In this document: piece by piece, positions 1 through 7,602 of the stretch
How the letters are laid out: every line of letters begins with the position of its first letter
Position numbering within the stretch: the stretch's first letter is position 1
Assembly (NCBI GenBank): GCA_964547985.1
Contig: CAZJPV010000044.1
Coordinates: forward strand, 1-19,004
Direction of reading: 5' to 3'
Length of the DNA stretch: 19,004 nucleotides
From: JAPLJU01 sp964547985
GTDB taxonomy: Bacteria > Desulfobacterota > Syntrophia > Syntrophales > UBA2192
Notes under the pieces: model-generated
The model's input: only the letters and a program-made list of their open reading frames with translations
What the model was told of the DNA's origin: nothing
Database searches by the model: none
Translations under genes and position numbers: made by a program

Positions 1-32
1 TCTGTTATTTGACGGCGGCTTTAGAAGGGGAC

Positions 33-52
33 AAGAAATGGTTTCATTTCTT
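33..52. other. Short hairpin upstream of hppA
   Basis: AAGAAATG (33-40) and CATTTCTT (45-52) form an 8-bp inverted repeat around a 4-base loop, about 30 bases before the hppA start. There is no T-run, so it is not a typical terminator. It may sit in the hppA leader or be the end of an upstream element outside the window. Function unknown. Confidence 0.3.
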
Positions 53-83
53 AGACGATAAATAATTTTTCAAAGGAGAAGGG

Positions 84-2501
84 ATGATGGGCAAGAAATT
101 TAAAAAATTCTTAAGTGTGAGTCTCTTGTCGCTTACCGTTCTGCTCCTTGCGACGCCGCTTTTTGCAAGTGAAGCAGAACTGGTAATACCGTCTCTGAGC
201 GATGCTCAGAACAATTTATTGATGATTGGATTTTTAGTCTGTTTCCTGGGCATGGTCTTCGGTTGGTACGAGTACACGAAGATAAAGGCTTTGCCCGCAC
301 ACAAGTCCATGCTGGATGTGGCCGAGATTATTTTTCAGACCTGTAAGACCTACCTGATCCAGCAGGGTAAATTCCTCCTCATTCTTCTGGCTTTCATCAC
401 TGCCTGCATCGTTTACTACTTCGGGTTCCTGCAGCATCTGACGGCAAACAACGTCATTCTAATCCTGGGATGGACAGTGGTCGGTATCCTCGGTTCTTAC
501 GGCGTGGCCTGGGTCGGCATCCGGATGAACACCCTGGCCAATGCTCGCATGGCCTTCGCCTCCCTCGAGGGCAAGCCCATCAAGTTGCTGGATATTCCCC
601 TGAGGGCAGGCATGAGCATCGGCGTGCTCCTGGTCTGCGTGGAGCTCATCATGATGCTGATCATCCTGGTCTTCATGCCCCGTGACGTGGCCGGCGCCTC
701 ATTCATCGGGTTTGCCATCGGTGAGTCGCTGGGCGCCTCCGCCCTTCGTATCTGCGGCGGTATTTTCACGAAGATCGCCGACATCGGCTCCGACCTCATG
801 AAGATCGTCTTTACGATCAAGGAAGACGATCCCCGCAACCCCGGCGTCATCGCCGACTGCACCGGCGACAACGCCGGCGACAGCGTCGGCCCGACGGCGG
901 ATGGCTTTGAGACCTACGGTGTGACCGGTGTCGCCCTCATCAGCTTCATCGTGCTGGCCTGCCTGCCGCAGTATCAGGCGGAACTCCTCGTCTGGATCTT
1001 CGTCATGCGCGTTCTCATGATCGTCACCTCCATCGGCGCCTATTTCATCAACAAGGGTATCTCCGACTCGCTCTGGGGAACCAAGGAAAAGATCAACTTC
1101 GAGGCCTCCCTGACCTCGCTCGTGTGGATCACCTCGATCATCTCCATCATCGTGACCTTCATCGTCAGCAAGTGGCAGCTTGGGGCTTACCCGGACAACC
1201 TGTGGATCAAGCTCTCCGTCATCATCAGCTGCGGAACTCTTGCCGCGGCCCTGATCCCCGAGCTCGTCAAGGTCTTCACGAGCTTCAACTCCAGGCACTG
1301 CGCCGAGGTCGTGACCGCTGCGCGTGAAGGCGGTCCTTCCCTGGACATCCTCTCCGGTTTCGTGGCCGGCAATTTCGCCGCTTTCTGGATCGGCATGGCC
1401 ATCTGGGCTTTGATGATGGTTGCTTACTACACAAGCACCCTGGGCCTCGATAAGTTCATGGAGTATTCTTCGGTCTTCGCGTTCGGTCTTGTGGCCTTCG
1501 GGTTCCTGGGTATGGGACCCGTCACCATCGCCGTGGACAGCTACGGCCCCGTGACCGACAACGCCCAGTCCATCTACGAGCTCTCCCTCATCGAGACGAT
1601 CCCCAACATACAGGCGGAAATCGAAAAGGACTTCGGTTTCAAGCCGCGCATGGACATCGCGAAACATTACCTCGAAGAAAACGACAGTTGCGGCAACACC
1701 TTCAAGGCAACCGCAAAGCCGGTCCTGATAGGCACGGCCGTCGTCGGGGCCACGACGATGATCTTCTCGCTGATCCTCCTCCTGAGAAAGGCCCTGGGGA
1801 TCCAGCCCGAGATGATCCTCAACCTCCTCAACCCTTACACACTGCTGGGGCTTCTCTGCGGCGGCGCCGTCATTTACTGGTTCACCGGCGCATCCACCCA
1901 GGCCGTCGTGACGGGTGCCTACAAGGCCGTCGAGTACATCAAGAAAAACATCAAGCTCGATGACGAGGCTTCGCTCGCCGCCTCCGCGGAAAGCTCCAAG
2001 GAAGTGGTCCGGATATGCACCGTCTACGCGCAGCTGGGCATGTTCAACATCTTCATCGCCATCTTCTGCTTCGCCCTGGCTTTTGCCTTCCTCTCCGCGC
2101 CTGTGCACGGACCGCTGCCTTCCGCGTTCTTCATCAGCTACCTGATCGCGATCGCCGTCTTCGGCCTTTTCCAGGCGCTCTTCATGGCCAATGCCGGTGG
2201 GTGCTGGGACAACGCCAAGAAAGTCGTCGAGGTGGATCTGAGGGAAAAGGGGACGCCCCTGCACGCGGCCGCCGTTATCGGTGACACCGTCGGCGACCCC
2301 TTCAAGGACACCTCCTCCGTGGCCCTGAACCCGATCATCAAGTTCACCACCCTTTTCGGCATCCTGGCCATGGAAATCGCGATTGCGCCTGATATGAAAG
2401 GCTCCGCCTATTATGTCGGGTCCATATTTCTTCTGATCGCCCTTTTCTTCGTGTACAGGTCCTTCTACTCCATGCGTATCCCTGTGGGGGAGAAGAAATA
2501 A
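84..2501 (+). CDS. hppA: Membrane-bound ion-translocating pyrophosphatase (HppA), divergent subfamily
   Basis: This enzyme hydrolyses pyrophosphate to phosphate and pumps H+ (and/or Na+) across the inner membrane. The 805-residue protein is a polytopic membrane protein, longer than the usual 660-720. The family signature DDPRNP is followed by GDNAGD (residues 261-266, with Mg-PPi-binding aspartates), and the C-terminal GDTVGDPFKDTS loop is intact. The first loop reads GDNAGDSVGPTADGFETYG, not the common DNVGDCAGMAADLFESY. In GNTFKAT, Lys541 occupies the position where lysine is known to mark K+-independent enzymes and alanine K+-dependent ones. Residues 1-29 (KK-x-KK, a hydrophobic stretch, then LFAS) look like a signal peptide, unusual for the family. 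AAAGGAGAA (72-80) supports the ATG at 84, or at 87. The gene is monocistronic, with its own terminator. In syntrophic bacteria such enzymes recover energy from PPi made by acyl-CoA synthetases; that role here is inferred. Confidence 0.96.
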   Translation: MMGKKFKKFLSVSLLSLTVLLLATPLFASEAELVIPSLSDAQNNLLMIGFLVCFLGMVFGWYEYTKIKALPAHKSMLDVAEIIFQTCKTYLIQQGKFLLILLAFITACIVYYFGFLQHLTANNVILILGWTVVGILGSYGVAWVGIRMNTLANARMAFASLEGKPIKLLDIPLRAGMSIGVLLVCVELIMMLIILVFMPRDVAGASFIGFAIGESLGASALRICGGIFTKIADIGSDLMKIVFTIKEDDPRNPGVIADCTGDNAGDSVGPTADGFETYGVTGVALISFIVLACLPQYQAELLVWIFVMRVLMIVTSIGAYFINKGISDSLWGTKEKINFEASLTSLVWITSIISIIVTFIVSKWQLGAYPDNLWIKLSVIISCGTLAAALIPELVKVFTSFNSRHCAEVVTAAREGGPSLDILSGFVAGNFAAFWIGMAIWALMMVAYYTSTLGLDKFMEYSSVFAFGLVAFGFLGMGPVTIAVDSYGPVTDNAQSIYELSLIETIPNIQAEIEKDFGFKPRMDIAKHYLEENDSCGNTFKATAKPVLIGTAVVGATTMIFSLILLLRKALGIQPEMILNLLNPYTLLGLLCGGAVIYWFTGASTQAVVTGAYKAVEYIKKNIKLDDEASLAASAESSKEVVRICTVYAQLGMFNIFIAIFCFALAFAFLSAPVHGPLPSAFFISYLIAIAVFGLFQALFMANAGGCWDNAKKVVEVDLREKGTPLHAAAVIGDTVGDPFKDTSSVALNPIIKFTTLFGILAMEIAIAPDMKGSAYYVGSIFLLIALFFVYRSFYSMRIPVGEKK

Positions 2502-2520
2502 CGAAGAAGCTATTGGTTGA

Positions 2521-2558
2521 AAAAAAAGACCGGATCTGAAGAGATTCGGTCTTTTTTT
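2521..2558. terminator. Bidirectional intrinsic terminator after hppA
   Basis: AAAAAAAGACCGGATC (2521-2536) pairs with GATTCGGTCTTTTTTT (2543-2558) around a 6-base loop, with one G-T wobble. It lies 19 bases after the hppA stop and ends in seven Ts. The A-run on the 5' side makes it work in principle in either direction. Confidence 0.9.
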
Positions 2559-2584
2559 ATGGGTCCCCGGTAACAATTAAGGGC

Positions 2585-2613
2585 TTGACAGGATGGGGAA
2601 AACCCCATAGCCT
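2585..2613 (+). promoter_or_regulatory. Possible sigma-70 promoter of ychF
   Basis: A perfect -35 TTGACA (2585-2590) is followed after 17 bases by TAGCCT (2608-2613), a poor -10 with 3 of 6 consensus bases. It directly follows the hppA terminator and would leave a leader of about 75 bases before ychF. Position supports it better than the -10 does. Confidence 0.35.
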
Positions 2614-2693
2614 CCTAACGCGTTTAAGCTGTGTCACCTCATGCGGCGCTGCAGTCAAAAGGTACATCCTCACCGGGCAGGAGATTCTGAAAC

Positions 2694-3788
2694 ATGGGAT
2701 TCACCTGTGGCATCATCGGCCTCCCCAACGTGGGGAAATCCACCATCTTCAATGCCCTCACCGCCGCCGGGGCAGAGGTGGCGAATTACCCCTTCTGCAC
2801 CATAGACCCCAACACCGGCTGTGTCCCCGTACCCGACGAGCGCCTCGAGAAGATCGCACGAATCATCGCCCCCCCCAAGATGACTTACACCACCATGGAG
2901 TTTCTGGACATCGCGGGACTTGTCCGGGGGGCCAGCAAGGGCGAGGGGCTGGGGAACAAGTTCCTGGGCCACATTCGCGAGGTGGATGCCATCGTCCACA
3001 TTGTCCGCTGCTTCGACAATCCCGATATTGCCCATATCTACGGTCCCATCAATCCCGTTCGCGATATCGAGATCGTGAACACCGAACTGATCCTGGCAGA
3101 CCTCGAAACACTGGAGCGCCGGATTGCCCGGGTTGAAAAGACGGCCCAATCGGGAGACAAAGAATCCCAGAAGGTGCTCGATTTCTGTACGAAGATGCGA
3201 AGCGCCCTGCGCAGGGGCACGATGGCGAGGAACATGCCCCGGGCGGAGCAGGATACCGAAATTGCCCGGGACCTTCATCTCCTCACGGACAAGAAAGTGC
3301 TTTACATCGCTAATGTGAGCGAGGCCGTTCTCAAGGAAGACGGACCGTATATCCAGCAGGTGGAGGAATACGCCCGGAAGGAGGGCGCACGGGCGGTTGC
3401 CATCTGCGGTGACATGGAGATGGAGATCGCCAAACTCGATAAGGAGGAGCGTATAGAGTTTCTCGCTGATCTCGGCCTCGAGGAATCGGGCCTTCAGAAA
3501 CTGATCCGGGCGGGATATGAATTGCTTGATTTGATTACGTTTTACACGACCGTCGGCCCGGAGTTGCGCGCCTGGACCATCAAAAAAGGGACAAAGGCCC
3601 CCGAAGCGGCCGGGAGAATTCACACGGATATGGAACGGGGGTTCATCCGGGCCGATGTCGCCCACTATGATGATTTCATCAAGGCCAGCACACTATCGGC
3701 TGTCAGGGAAAAAGGGCTTCTCCACCTCGAGGGACGGGATTATGTCATTCAGGATGGGGACATCGTCTACTTCAGATTCAATGTATGA
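2694..3788 (+). CDS. ychF: Ribosome-binding ATPase YchF (OLA1/Obg-like)
   Basis: YchF is a universally conserved cytoplasmic P-loop NTPase of the Obg/TRAFAC class that binds ribosomes and prefers ATP to GTP; it is linked to translation control and oxidative stress. The 364-residue length matches the family (363 in E. coli). Visible motifs are the P-loop GLPNVGKST near the N-terminus, DIAGLVRGASKGEGLGNKF (G3/switch region) and NVSE where GTPases would have NKxD, in line with relaxed base preference. A coiled-coil insertion follows around residues 130-200, and the last ~85 residues form the TGS domain, ending VYFRFNV. AGGAG (2679-2683) lies 10 bases before the ATG. In many bacteria ychF follows pth; here it stands alone between hppA and a small lipoprotein gene. 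Confidence 0.97.
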   Translation: MGFTCGIIGLPNVGKSTIFNALTAAGAEVANYPFCTIDPNTGCVPVPDERLEKIARIIAPPKMTYTTMEFLDIAGLVRGASKGEGLGNKFLGHIREVDAIVHIVRCFDNPDIAHIYGPINPVRDIEIVNTELILADLETLERRIARVEKTAQSGDKESQKVLDFCTKMRSALRRGTMARNMPRAEQDTEIARDLHLLTDKKVLYIANVSEAVLKEDGPYIQQVEEYARKEGARAVAICGDMEMEIAKLDKEERIEFLADLGLEESGLQKLIRAGYELLDLITFYTTVGPELRAWTIKKGTKAPEAAGRIHTDMERGFIRADVAHYDDFIKASTLSAVREKGLLHLEGRDYVIQDGDIVYFRFNV

Positions 3789-3820
3789 TTATTCTTGACC
3801 ATTTATCTCATTTTTTTCTA

Positions 3821-3848
3821 TTGACAAGGGCATTACCATGTGTTAACT
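3821..3848 (+). promoter_or_regulatory. Possible promoter of the small Ala/Pro-rich lipoprotein gene
   Basis: A consensus -35 TTGACA (3821-3826) is followed after 16 bases by TTAACT (3843-3848), a weak -10 with 3 of 6 consensus bases. A T-rich tract (3811-3818) lies just upstream and could help as an UP-like element. The putative transcript would start about 55 bases before the 3910 start codon. Confidence 0.4.
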
Positions 3849-3909
3849 GCTTCCTCCGAATGACAGACTTACCCAAGAGAGAGGGTAATAATAAAAGGAG
3901 GTGACAATA

Positions 3910-4089
3910 ATGAAGAAGGTATTTGCATTCATTCTCGCGCTGACTCTGATGTTCACGTTTTCCTTTATCGCCTGCCAGAAGGCGGAGGAGAAGAAGCCTG
4001 CTCCGGCTCCGGCACCTGCTGCAGCTCCGGCAGCACCTGAAAAGGCTCCGGCGGCTCCGGCTCCGGCTCCGGCTCCGGCACACAAGTAG
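3910..4089 (+). CDS. Small Ala/Pro-rich putative lipoprotein, 59 residues
   Basis: I do not recognise a named family. The start is well set: GGAGGTGA (3897-3904) lies 5 bases before ATG 3910, and an in-frame GTG at 3901 overlaps the ribosome-binding site so is not the start. Residues 1-21 form a lipoprotein-type signal (MKK, a hydrophobic core, then FIA before Cys22). The lipobox has Phe at -3, which is less common than Leu. The mature part is QKAEEKK followed by Ala-Pro repeats and ends AHK. Such tails are extended and may span the periplasm or reach peptidoglycan, much as small Pro/Ala lipoproteins do in other bacteria; this is inference. It appears monocistronic: a promoter-like site lies upstream and a strong terminator downstream, which suggests high expression. 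Confidence 0.75.
   Translation: MKKVFAFILALTLMFTFSFIACQKAEEKKPAPAPAPAAAPAAPEKAPAAPAPAPAPAHK
4000..4080 (+). repeat. GGCTCC-type hexanucleotide repeat encoding Ala-Pro
   Basis: The 3' half of the small lipoprotein gene is built from GCTCCG/GGCTCC hexamers. Four perfect GGCTCC units lie at 4053-4076, with degenerate copies (CAGCTCCGG, CACCTGCTG) upstream. Each unit encodes Ala-Pro, so slippage would change tail length by two residues without changing frame. Confidence 0.8.
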
Positions 4090-4122
4090 TTGCAACGATA
4101 AGCGTATTCAAAGCATTATTGG

Positions 4123-4166
4123 AAAAGCCGAGCATCCCATGACTTGGGTGCTCGGTTTTTTCTTTT
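4123..4166 (+). terminator. Intrinsic terminator after the small lipoprotein gene
   Basis: CCGAGCATCCCA (4128-4139) pairs with TGGGTGCTCGG (4145-4155), with one bulged base and a 5-base loop, followed by TTTTTT (4156-4161) and a further TTTT. Flanking A's and T's extend the stem. It ends just before the patatin-like gene and could also work as an attenuator for it. Confidence 0.85.
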
Positions 4167-4172
4167 AAAGAG

Positions 4173-5072
4173 ATGGCCATGATGCATAACAGACATTCCA
4201 GAAATCTAATCGTCCTTTCTACTGTTTTGATAGCCGCCCTGGTTTTTTTGTCCTGTGCCGCCCGGGAGGTCCCGCCGCCGCCGAAACCGGCAAAGGTGGC
4301 CCTCGTCCTTGGGGCAGGCGCCGCAAAGGGGTTTGCCCACATCGGCGTGATAAAAATTCTGGAGGCGAACCATGTCCCCATCCATATGATTGTCGGAACC
4401 AGTGCGGGCAGTTTCGTAGGAAGCCTTTACGCTCACGGATTCAACGCCTTTCAGCTCCAGGAAATGTCCTTTCGTCTCGAAAAGGCGGACGTGATTGATC
4501 TCACGGTTCCCGACAACGGTTTCGTCAAGGGCGAAAAGCTTGCCACCTATATCAACAGCACCCTGCGGAATACACCCATGGAAAAACTGAGAATCCCCTT
4601 CTACGCCGTGGCAACGGACCTGCAAAGGGGGGAGGAGGTCGCCTTCGCCCGGGGGGATACGGGCACCGCCGTCCGGGCAAGCTGTTCCATACCCGGTGTC
4701 TTCAAACCTGTCAGGATCGGCGAGAGATACTACGTTGACGGAGGTATTGTGAGCCCCGTGGCCGTCGATTGCGCAAGAAGAATGGGGGCAGACCTCATCA
4801 TCGCCGTCGATATCTCGTCGAATATCGAGAGTGCTCCTCCCCAGGGCACGATTGACACCATCCTGCAGGCAGTGACGGTCATGTATGCGAGGATGTCTCA
4901 GGATCAGCTCGCCAGGGCAGACTTTGTCATCAAACCCAGGGTCGGTTACATCGGCTCGACGGACTTCACAAAGCGTCATGAAGCGGTTCTGGAAGGTGAA
5001 AAGGCGGCACTTGAGGCCCTTCCCGGTATCAAGACAGCCCTGGATAGACTTCGTCAGGAGGGGCGGTTGTAG
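4173..5072 (+). CDS. Patatin-like phospholipase, RssA type, putative lipoprotein
   Basis: This is a serine esterase or phospholipase of the patatin/RssA family, which hydrolyses acyl esters with a Ser-Asp dyad. The oxyanion motif is GAGAAKG (residues 47-53, Lys where many have Arg), the nucleophile elbow is GTSAG (75-79, Ser77), and the dyad aspartate is in DGG (189-191, Asp189). All key residues are present, so it is likely active. The N-terminus has a hydrophobic segment ending FLS before Cys28, then a Pro-rich linker (REVPPPPKP), suggesting a lipid anchor in the envelope. At -3 the lipobox has Phe, as in the preceding small lipoprotein. ATGs occur at 4173, 4179 and 4182; AAAGAG (4167-4172) is spaced better for 4179 or 4182. 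No separate promoter is visible between the upstream terminator and the start, so expression may depend on readthrough. The substrate cannot be read from sequence. Confidence 0.88.
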   Translation: MAMMHNRHSRNLIVLSTVLIAALVFLSCAAREVPPPPKPAKVALVLGAGAAKGFAHIGVIKILEANHVPIHMIVGTSAGSFVGSLYAHGFNAFQLQEMSFRLEKADVIDLTVPDNGFVKGEKLATYINSTLRNTPMEKLRIPFYAVATDLQRGEEVAFARGDTGTAVRASCSIPGVFKPVRIGERYYVDGGIVSPVAVDCARRMGADLIIAVDISSNIESAPPQGTIDTILQAVTVMYARMSQDQLARADFVIKPRVGYIGSTDFTKRHEAVLEGEKAALEALPGIKTALDRLRQEGRL

Positions 5073-5111
5073 AAGGAAAAAGTAAAATAGGAAAGTGGTT
5101 GATATGGGGGG

Positions 5112-5156
5112 TCGGTGGATGGAAAGGAGGGAACGGAAAACCATCCACCGATTTTT
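5112..5156 (+). terminator. Intrinsic terminator after the patatin-like gene
   Basis: TCGGTGGATGG (5112-5122) and CCATCCACCGA (5141-5151) form a perfect 11-bp stem, followed by TTTTT (5152-5156). The 18-base purine-rich loop is longer than usual. It lies 40 bases past the stop. Confidence 0.8.
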
Positions 5157-5363
5157 AGCCTCATATCTCCAATTCTATAAACAGTTTTAGCAATATTAAT
5201 GCCAATATTAAAAAGCCTTATTTTTCAATCCTTTTCGGTAAAATGAATTAAGATTAAGGGTCTGAGGTCGTGCGATTAACGCACGACATTAGAGGGTATT
5301 TATAGGAGAGTGTTGTCAAACATATGCTCGCAGCAATGTGCTTATAACGAACATATCGTTCGC
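5157..5363. other. AT-rich gene-free stretch between convergent genes
   Basis: No ORF is supported here. It holds two direct copies of CAATATTA (5191-5198 and 5203-5210), a perfect 8-bp hairpin GTCGTGCG/CGCACGAC with loop ATTAA (5267-5287), and the left half of a larger inverted repeat (5334-5379) described separately. None is followed by a T-run on either strand. The composition is much more AT-rich than the flanking genes. Confidence 0.6.
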
Positions 5364-5379
5364 TTATCGCACATTATTG
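5334..5379. repeat. Imperfect palindrome spanning the stop of the sigma-54 activator gene
   Basis: The left arm (5334-5352, CAATGTGC then TTATAACGAAC) is complementary, with small bulges, to the right arm (5358-5379, GTTCGCTTATC then GCACATTATTG) around loop ATATC. The right arm contains the last codons and the TAA (5364-5366) of the minus-strand gene. It may be a 3' stabilising or terminating structure, although no T-run follows, or a protein-binding site. Confidence 0.55.
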
Positions 5380-7526
5380 TGGAAGCCGTTATTCACTCGT
5401 ATATCTAATTTCTTGAGCTCCCGCAGGAGGGCGTAGCGCGATATCTTAAGGAGTTTTGCCGCCCTGGATTTATTCCCTCCGCTGAGTTCGAGGGCCTTCG
5501 ATAGGATCTTCTCCTTGACTTTTTTCGACAGTTGCTCCGTCGCCGCCTTATAATCCATCCCTTGTGCCGAAAGGATTGATATCCATTCCTCTCCCTGCTT
5601 TGCCGTAATGGGAGCAGATGTGATTTTGATCTCCGCCGGAATATTTTCCGCCGTGATGTAATCCCCGACATGCCGCAGGATCATGATGCGCTCAATAATA
5701 TTCTTGAGCTCCCGGACATTGCCGGGCCATGGATACTGCTTCAGGTACTCCTCGGCCTCCTGGCTGAAGCCCTTCACCTTCTTGTTAAATTTCTTATTGA
5801 ACTCGTCAATGTAAAACCGGGCCAGCAGGATGAGATCGTCGTGCCGTTCCCGCAGCGGCGGAAGCTGGATGGGAACAACGCTGACCCTGTAGAAAAGATC
5901 CTCACGGAAGGAATTATCCCCGATCATTTTTGACAGATCTTTATTGGTGGCGAATAGGAAGCGGACATCCACCGAGATATTCTCCGTGCCACCAAGCCTC
6001 CGGATATACCCGTCCTCGAGCATCCTCAGAAACTTGGCCTGGAGCGGGAGGCTCATCTCGCCAATCTCGTCGAGGAACATGGTCCCGCCACTGGCATACT
6101 CCAGAAGCCCGATTTTTTTCTTCTTGGCATCGGTAAAGGCACCGGCCTCATATCCGAAAAGCTCACTTTCCAGCAGCGTCCCCGGGATAGCGGCGCAATT
6201 CACGTCGACGAAGCGCTTGGCGTTCCGGTGGCTTCGCCTGTGGATGGCCCGGGCCACAAGTTCCTTTCCTGTGCCGCTTTCCCCCTGGATGAGGACGCTT
6301 GTATCGTGTTTAGCCACTTCCTCGACGACATGAAAAATCCCCACCATTTTTTTTGACGTCCCGAGCATGTTGTCGAATCCGAGCAGGACATCTTCCCGCT
6401 CTTTCAGTTTCTCCACTTCCGTCTTGAGCGATTTGGCCTCAATGGAGAGCAGCGAGCGCATAATGGCGTTATCGTAGGCCGTAGCGGCATTCTTGACGAG
6501 GATGTCGAGGATATTCACCTGGCCCTTGGTGTAGATCCCCTCTTTCTTGGCCAGGTACAACGCACCTCTGAACCGGTCCTTCAGTACGAGGGGAAAGGCG
6601 ATGTCTACGGTAAAGCCTGAAAAAAGCCGGTGGGTATCCCCTGAAAGAGAGGTCTCTTCGTTCGACACTGCAACGGTATTCATGTCTAGGGCTCTTTTAA
6701 CGATCGTGCGATCGATCTTTCCGCAGTACTCGTTTTTGTCGTCGATGAACACCCGTTCCCCATCGTTGATGAAACACCGTTTTTTTTCAATGTCGAGGAA
6801 ATAGATCAGGGCCTTTTCGGCACCCCCGATTTTCAAGGCGTTCCGGATCAGGATCTCGTGTACCTGCTCAAGGGCCGAGCTCGCGTTGAGTTGGGAGACC
6901 GCCTCCTGCAGCTGCATGAGCTGCTGGATCTTTTCCCGGTCATTTTCGAAAAGTCTCATGATATGAATGATAATGCTGGCCTGGTTTGCGAAGGTGAGCA
7001 GGATGTCAAGCTCATCCGCGGAAAGTCTTGTCTTGTACTTTGTCCAGACGGCAATGATCCCGATGATGTCAGTTTCAATCTTGAGGGGGGCGTAGAAGGT
7101 CGACCCCCTTTTGTAAAATCTGGATATCTTGCGGTCCGCCTCGGTCATGCGCGGATCTGTTTCCGAATCTTCCAGCGCGACGTAATGCCCGGTTTTGGCC
7201 ACCCGTGTTTCGAAACTGTCATGTTTTTTTAGGTTGAGGGGGACGCTGAACGCCCTCACGGCTTCCTCGGGATTGTAGTTCTTCACGACCTTCGTGATGA
7301 GGTTTTCCTTCTGCTCGTCCAAAAGCAGGATGATGCCCCGGTCGAATCCCATGGTATCGACGGCCTCGTCAAGGATTTTGCTCAGGATATCCTCGACGCT
7401 CGAGGGTGCGGTCAGGAACGTGCTGATGCGGAGGATGCTTTTGATCAAAAGATCCTTGTCGATGGAAAAGGCTGATGAGGTCCGCGTGAACTGGCTCTCG
7501 GTCTGCTTTTCCGTATCTCCGGGCAT
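5364..7526 (-). CDS. Sigma-54-dependent transcriptional activator with two GAF domains
   Basis: This is a cytoplasmic bacterial enhancer-binding protein that would remodel sigma-54 RNA polymerase in response to a signal. Order: GAF-like domain 1 (~45-190), GAF-like domain 2 (~215-350), a helical linker (~355-385), the AAA+ core, then a Fis-type helix-turn-helix (~675-708). In the core are Walker A GESGTGKE (415-422), Walker B MFLDEIGE (483-490) and arginine-finger region FREDLFYR (540-547). The sigma-54-contacting loop reads GAFTDA (462-467), with Asp466 in place of the usual Gly. There is no receiver domain, so control is by ligand or redox sensing through GAF rather than phosphorylation, as in FhlA/NorR-like proteins. 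The ATG at 7526 has GAGAG 8 bases upstream. It follows the EF-G gene by 76 bases on the same strand and is probably co-transcribed. Its targets are not visible: no TGGCAC-N5-TTGC site was recognised in the window. Confidence 0.93.
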   Translation of the reverse strand: MPGDTEKQTESQFTRTSSAFSIDKDLLIKSILRISTFLTAPSSVEDILSKILDEAVDTMGFDRGIILLLDEQKENLITKVVKNYNPEEAVRAFSVPLNLKKHDSFETRVAKTGHYVALEDSETDPRMTEADRKISRFYKRGSTFYAPLKIETDIIGIIAVWTKYKTRLSADELDILLTFANQASIIIHIMRLFENDREKIQQLMQLQEAVSQLNASSALEQVHEILIRNALKIGGAEKALIYFLDIEKKRCFINDGERVFIDDKNEYCGKIDRTIVKRALDMNTVAVSNEETSLSGDTHRLFSGFTVDIAFPLVLKDRFRGALYLAKKEGIYTKGQVNILDILVKNAATAYDNAIMRSLLSIEAKSLKTEVEKLKEREDVLLGFDNMLGTSKKMVGIFHVVEEVAKHDTSVLIQGESGTGKELVARAIHRRSHRNAKRFVDVNCAAIPGTLLESELFGYEAGAFTDAKKKKIGLLEYASGGTMFLDEIGEMSLPLQAKFLRMLEDGYIRRLGGTENISVDVRFLFATNKDLSKMIGDNSFREDLFYRVSVVPIQLPPLRERHDDLILLARFYIDEFNKKFNKKVKGFSQEAEEYLKQYPWPGNVRELKNIIERIMILRHVGDYITAENIPAEIKITSAPITAKQGEEWISILSAQGMDYKAATEQLSKKVKEKILSKALELSGGNKSRAAKLLKISRYALLRELKKLDIRVNNGFHNNVR

Positions 7527-7602
7527 CGGTCAATCTCTCAATCGTTTGTCAGGAAGTGTTTATCGACCACGGAGCGGTCGACCCGTTCAATCCCTCTCGC
7601 GG

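Noticed and set aside
699..2576. A 625-codon open frame antisense to hppA
   Set aside because: It mirrors hppA codon bias, is full of Asp, Gly, His and Glu runs with no domain pattern, starts beyond the hppA stop inside the terminator region, and hppA itself has unmistakable family motifs.
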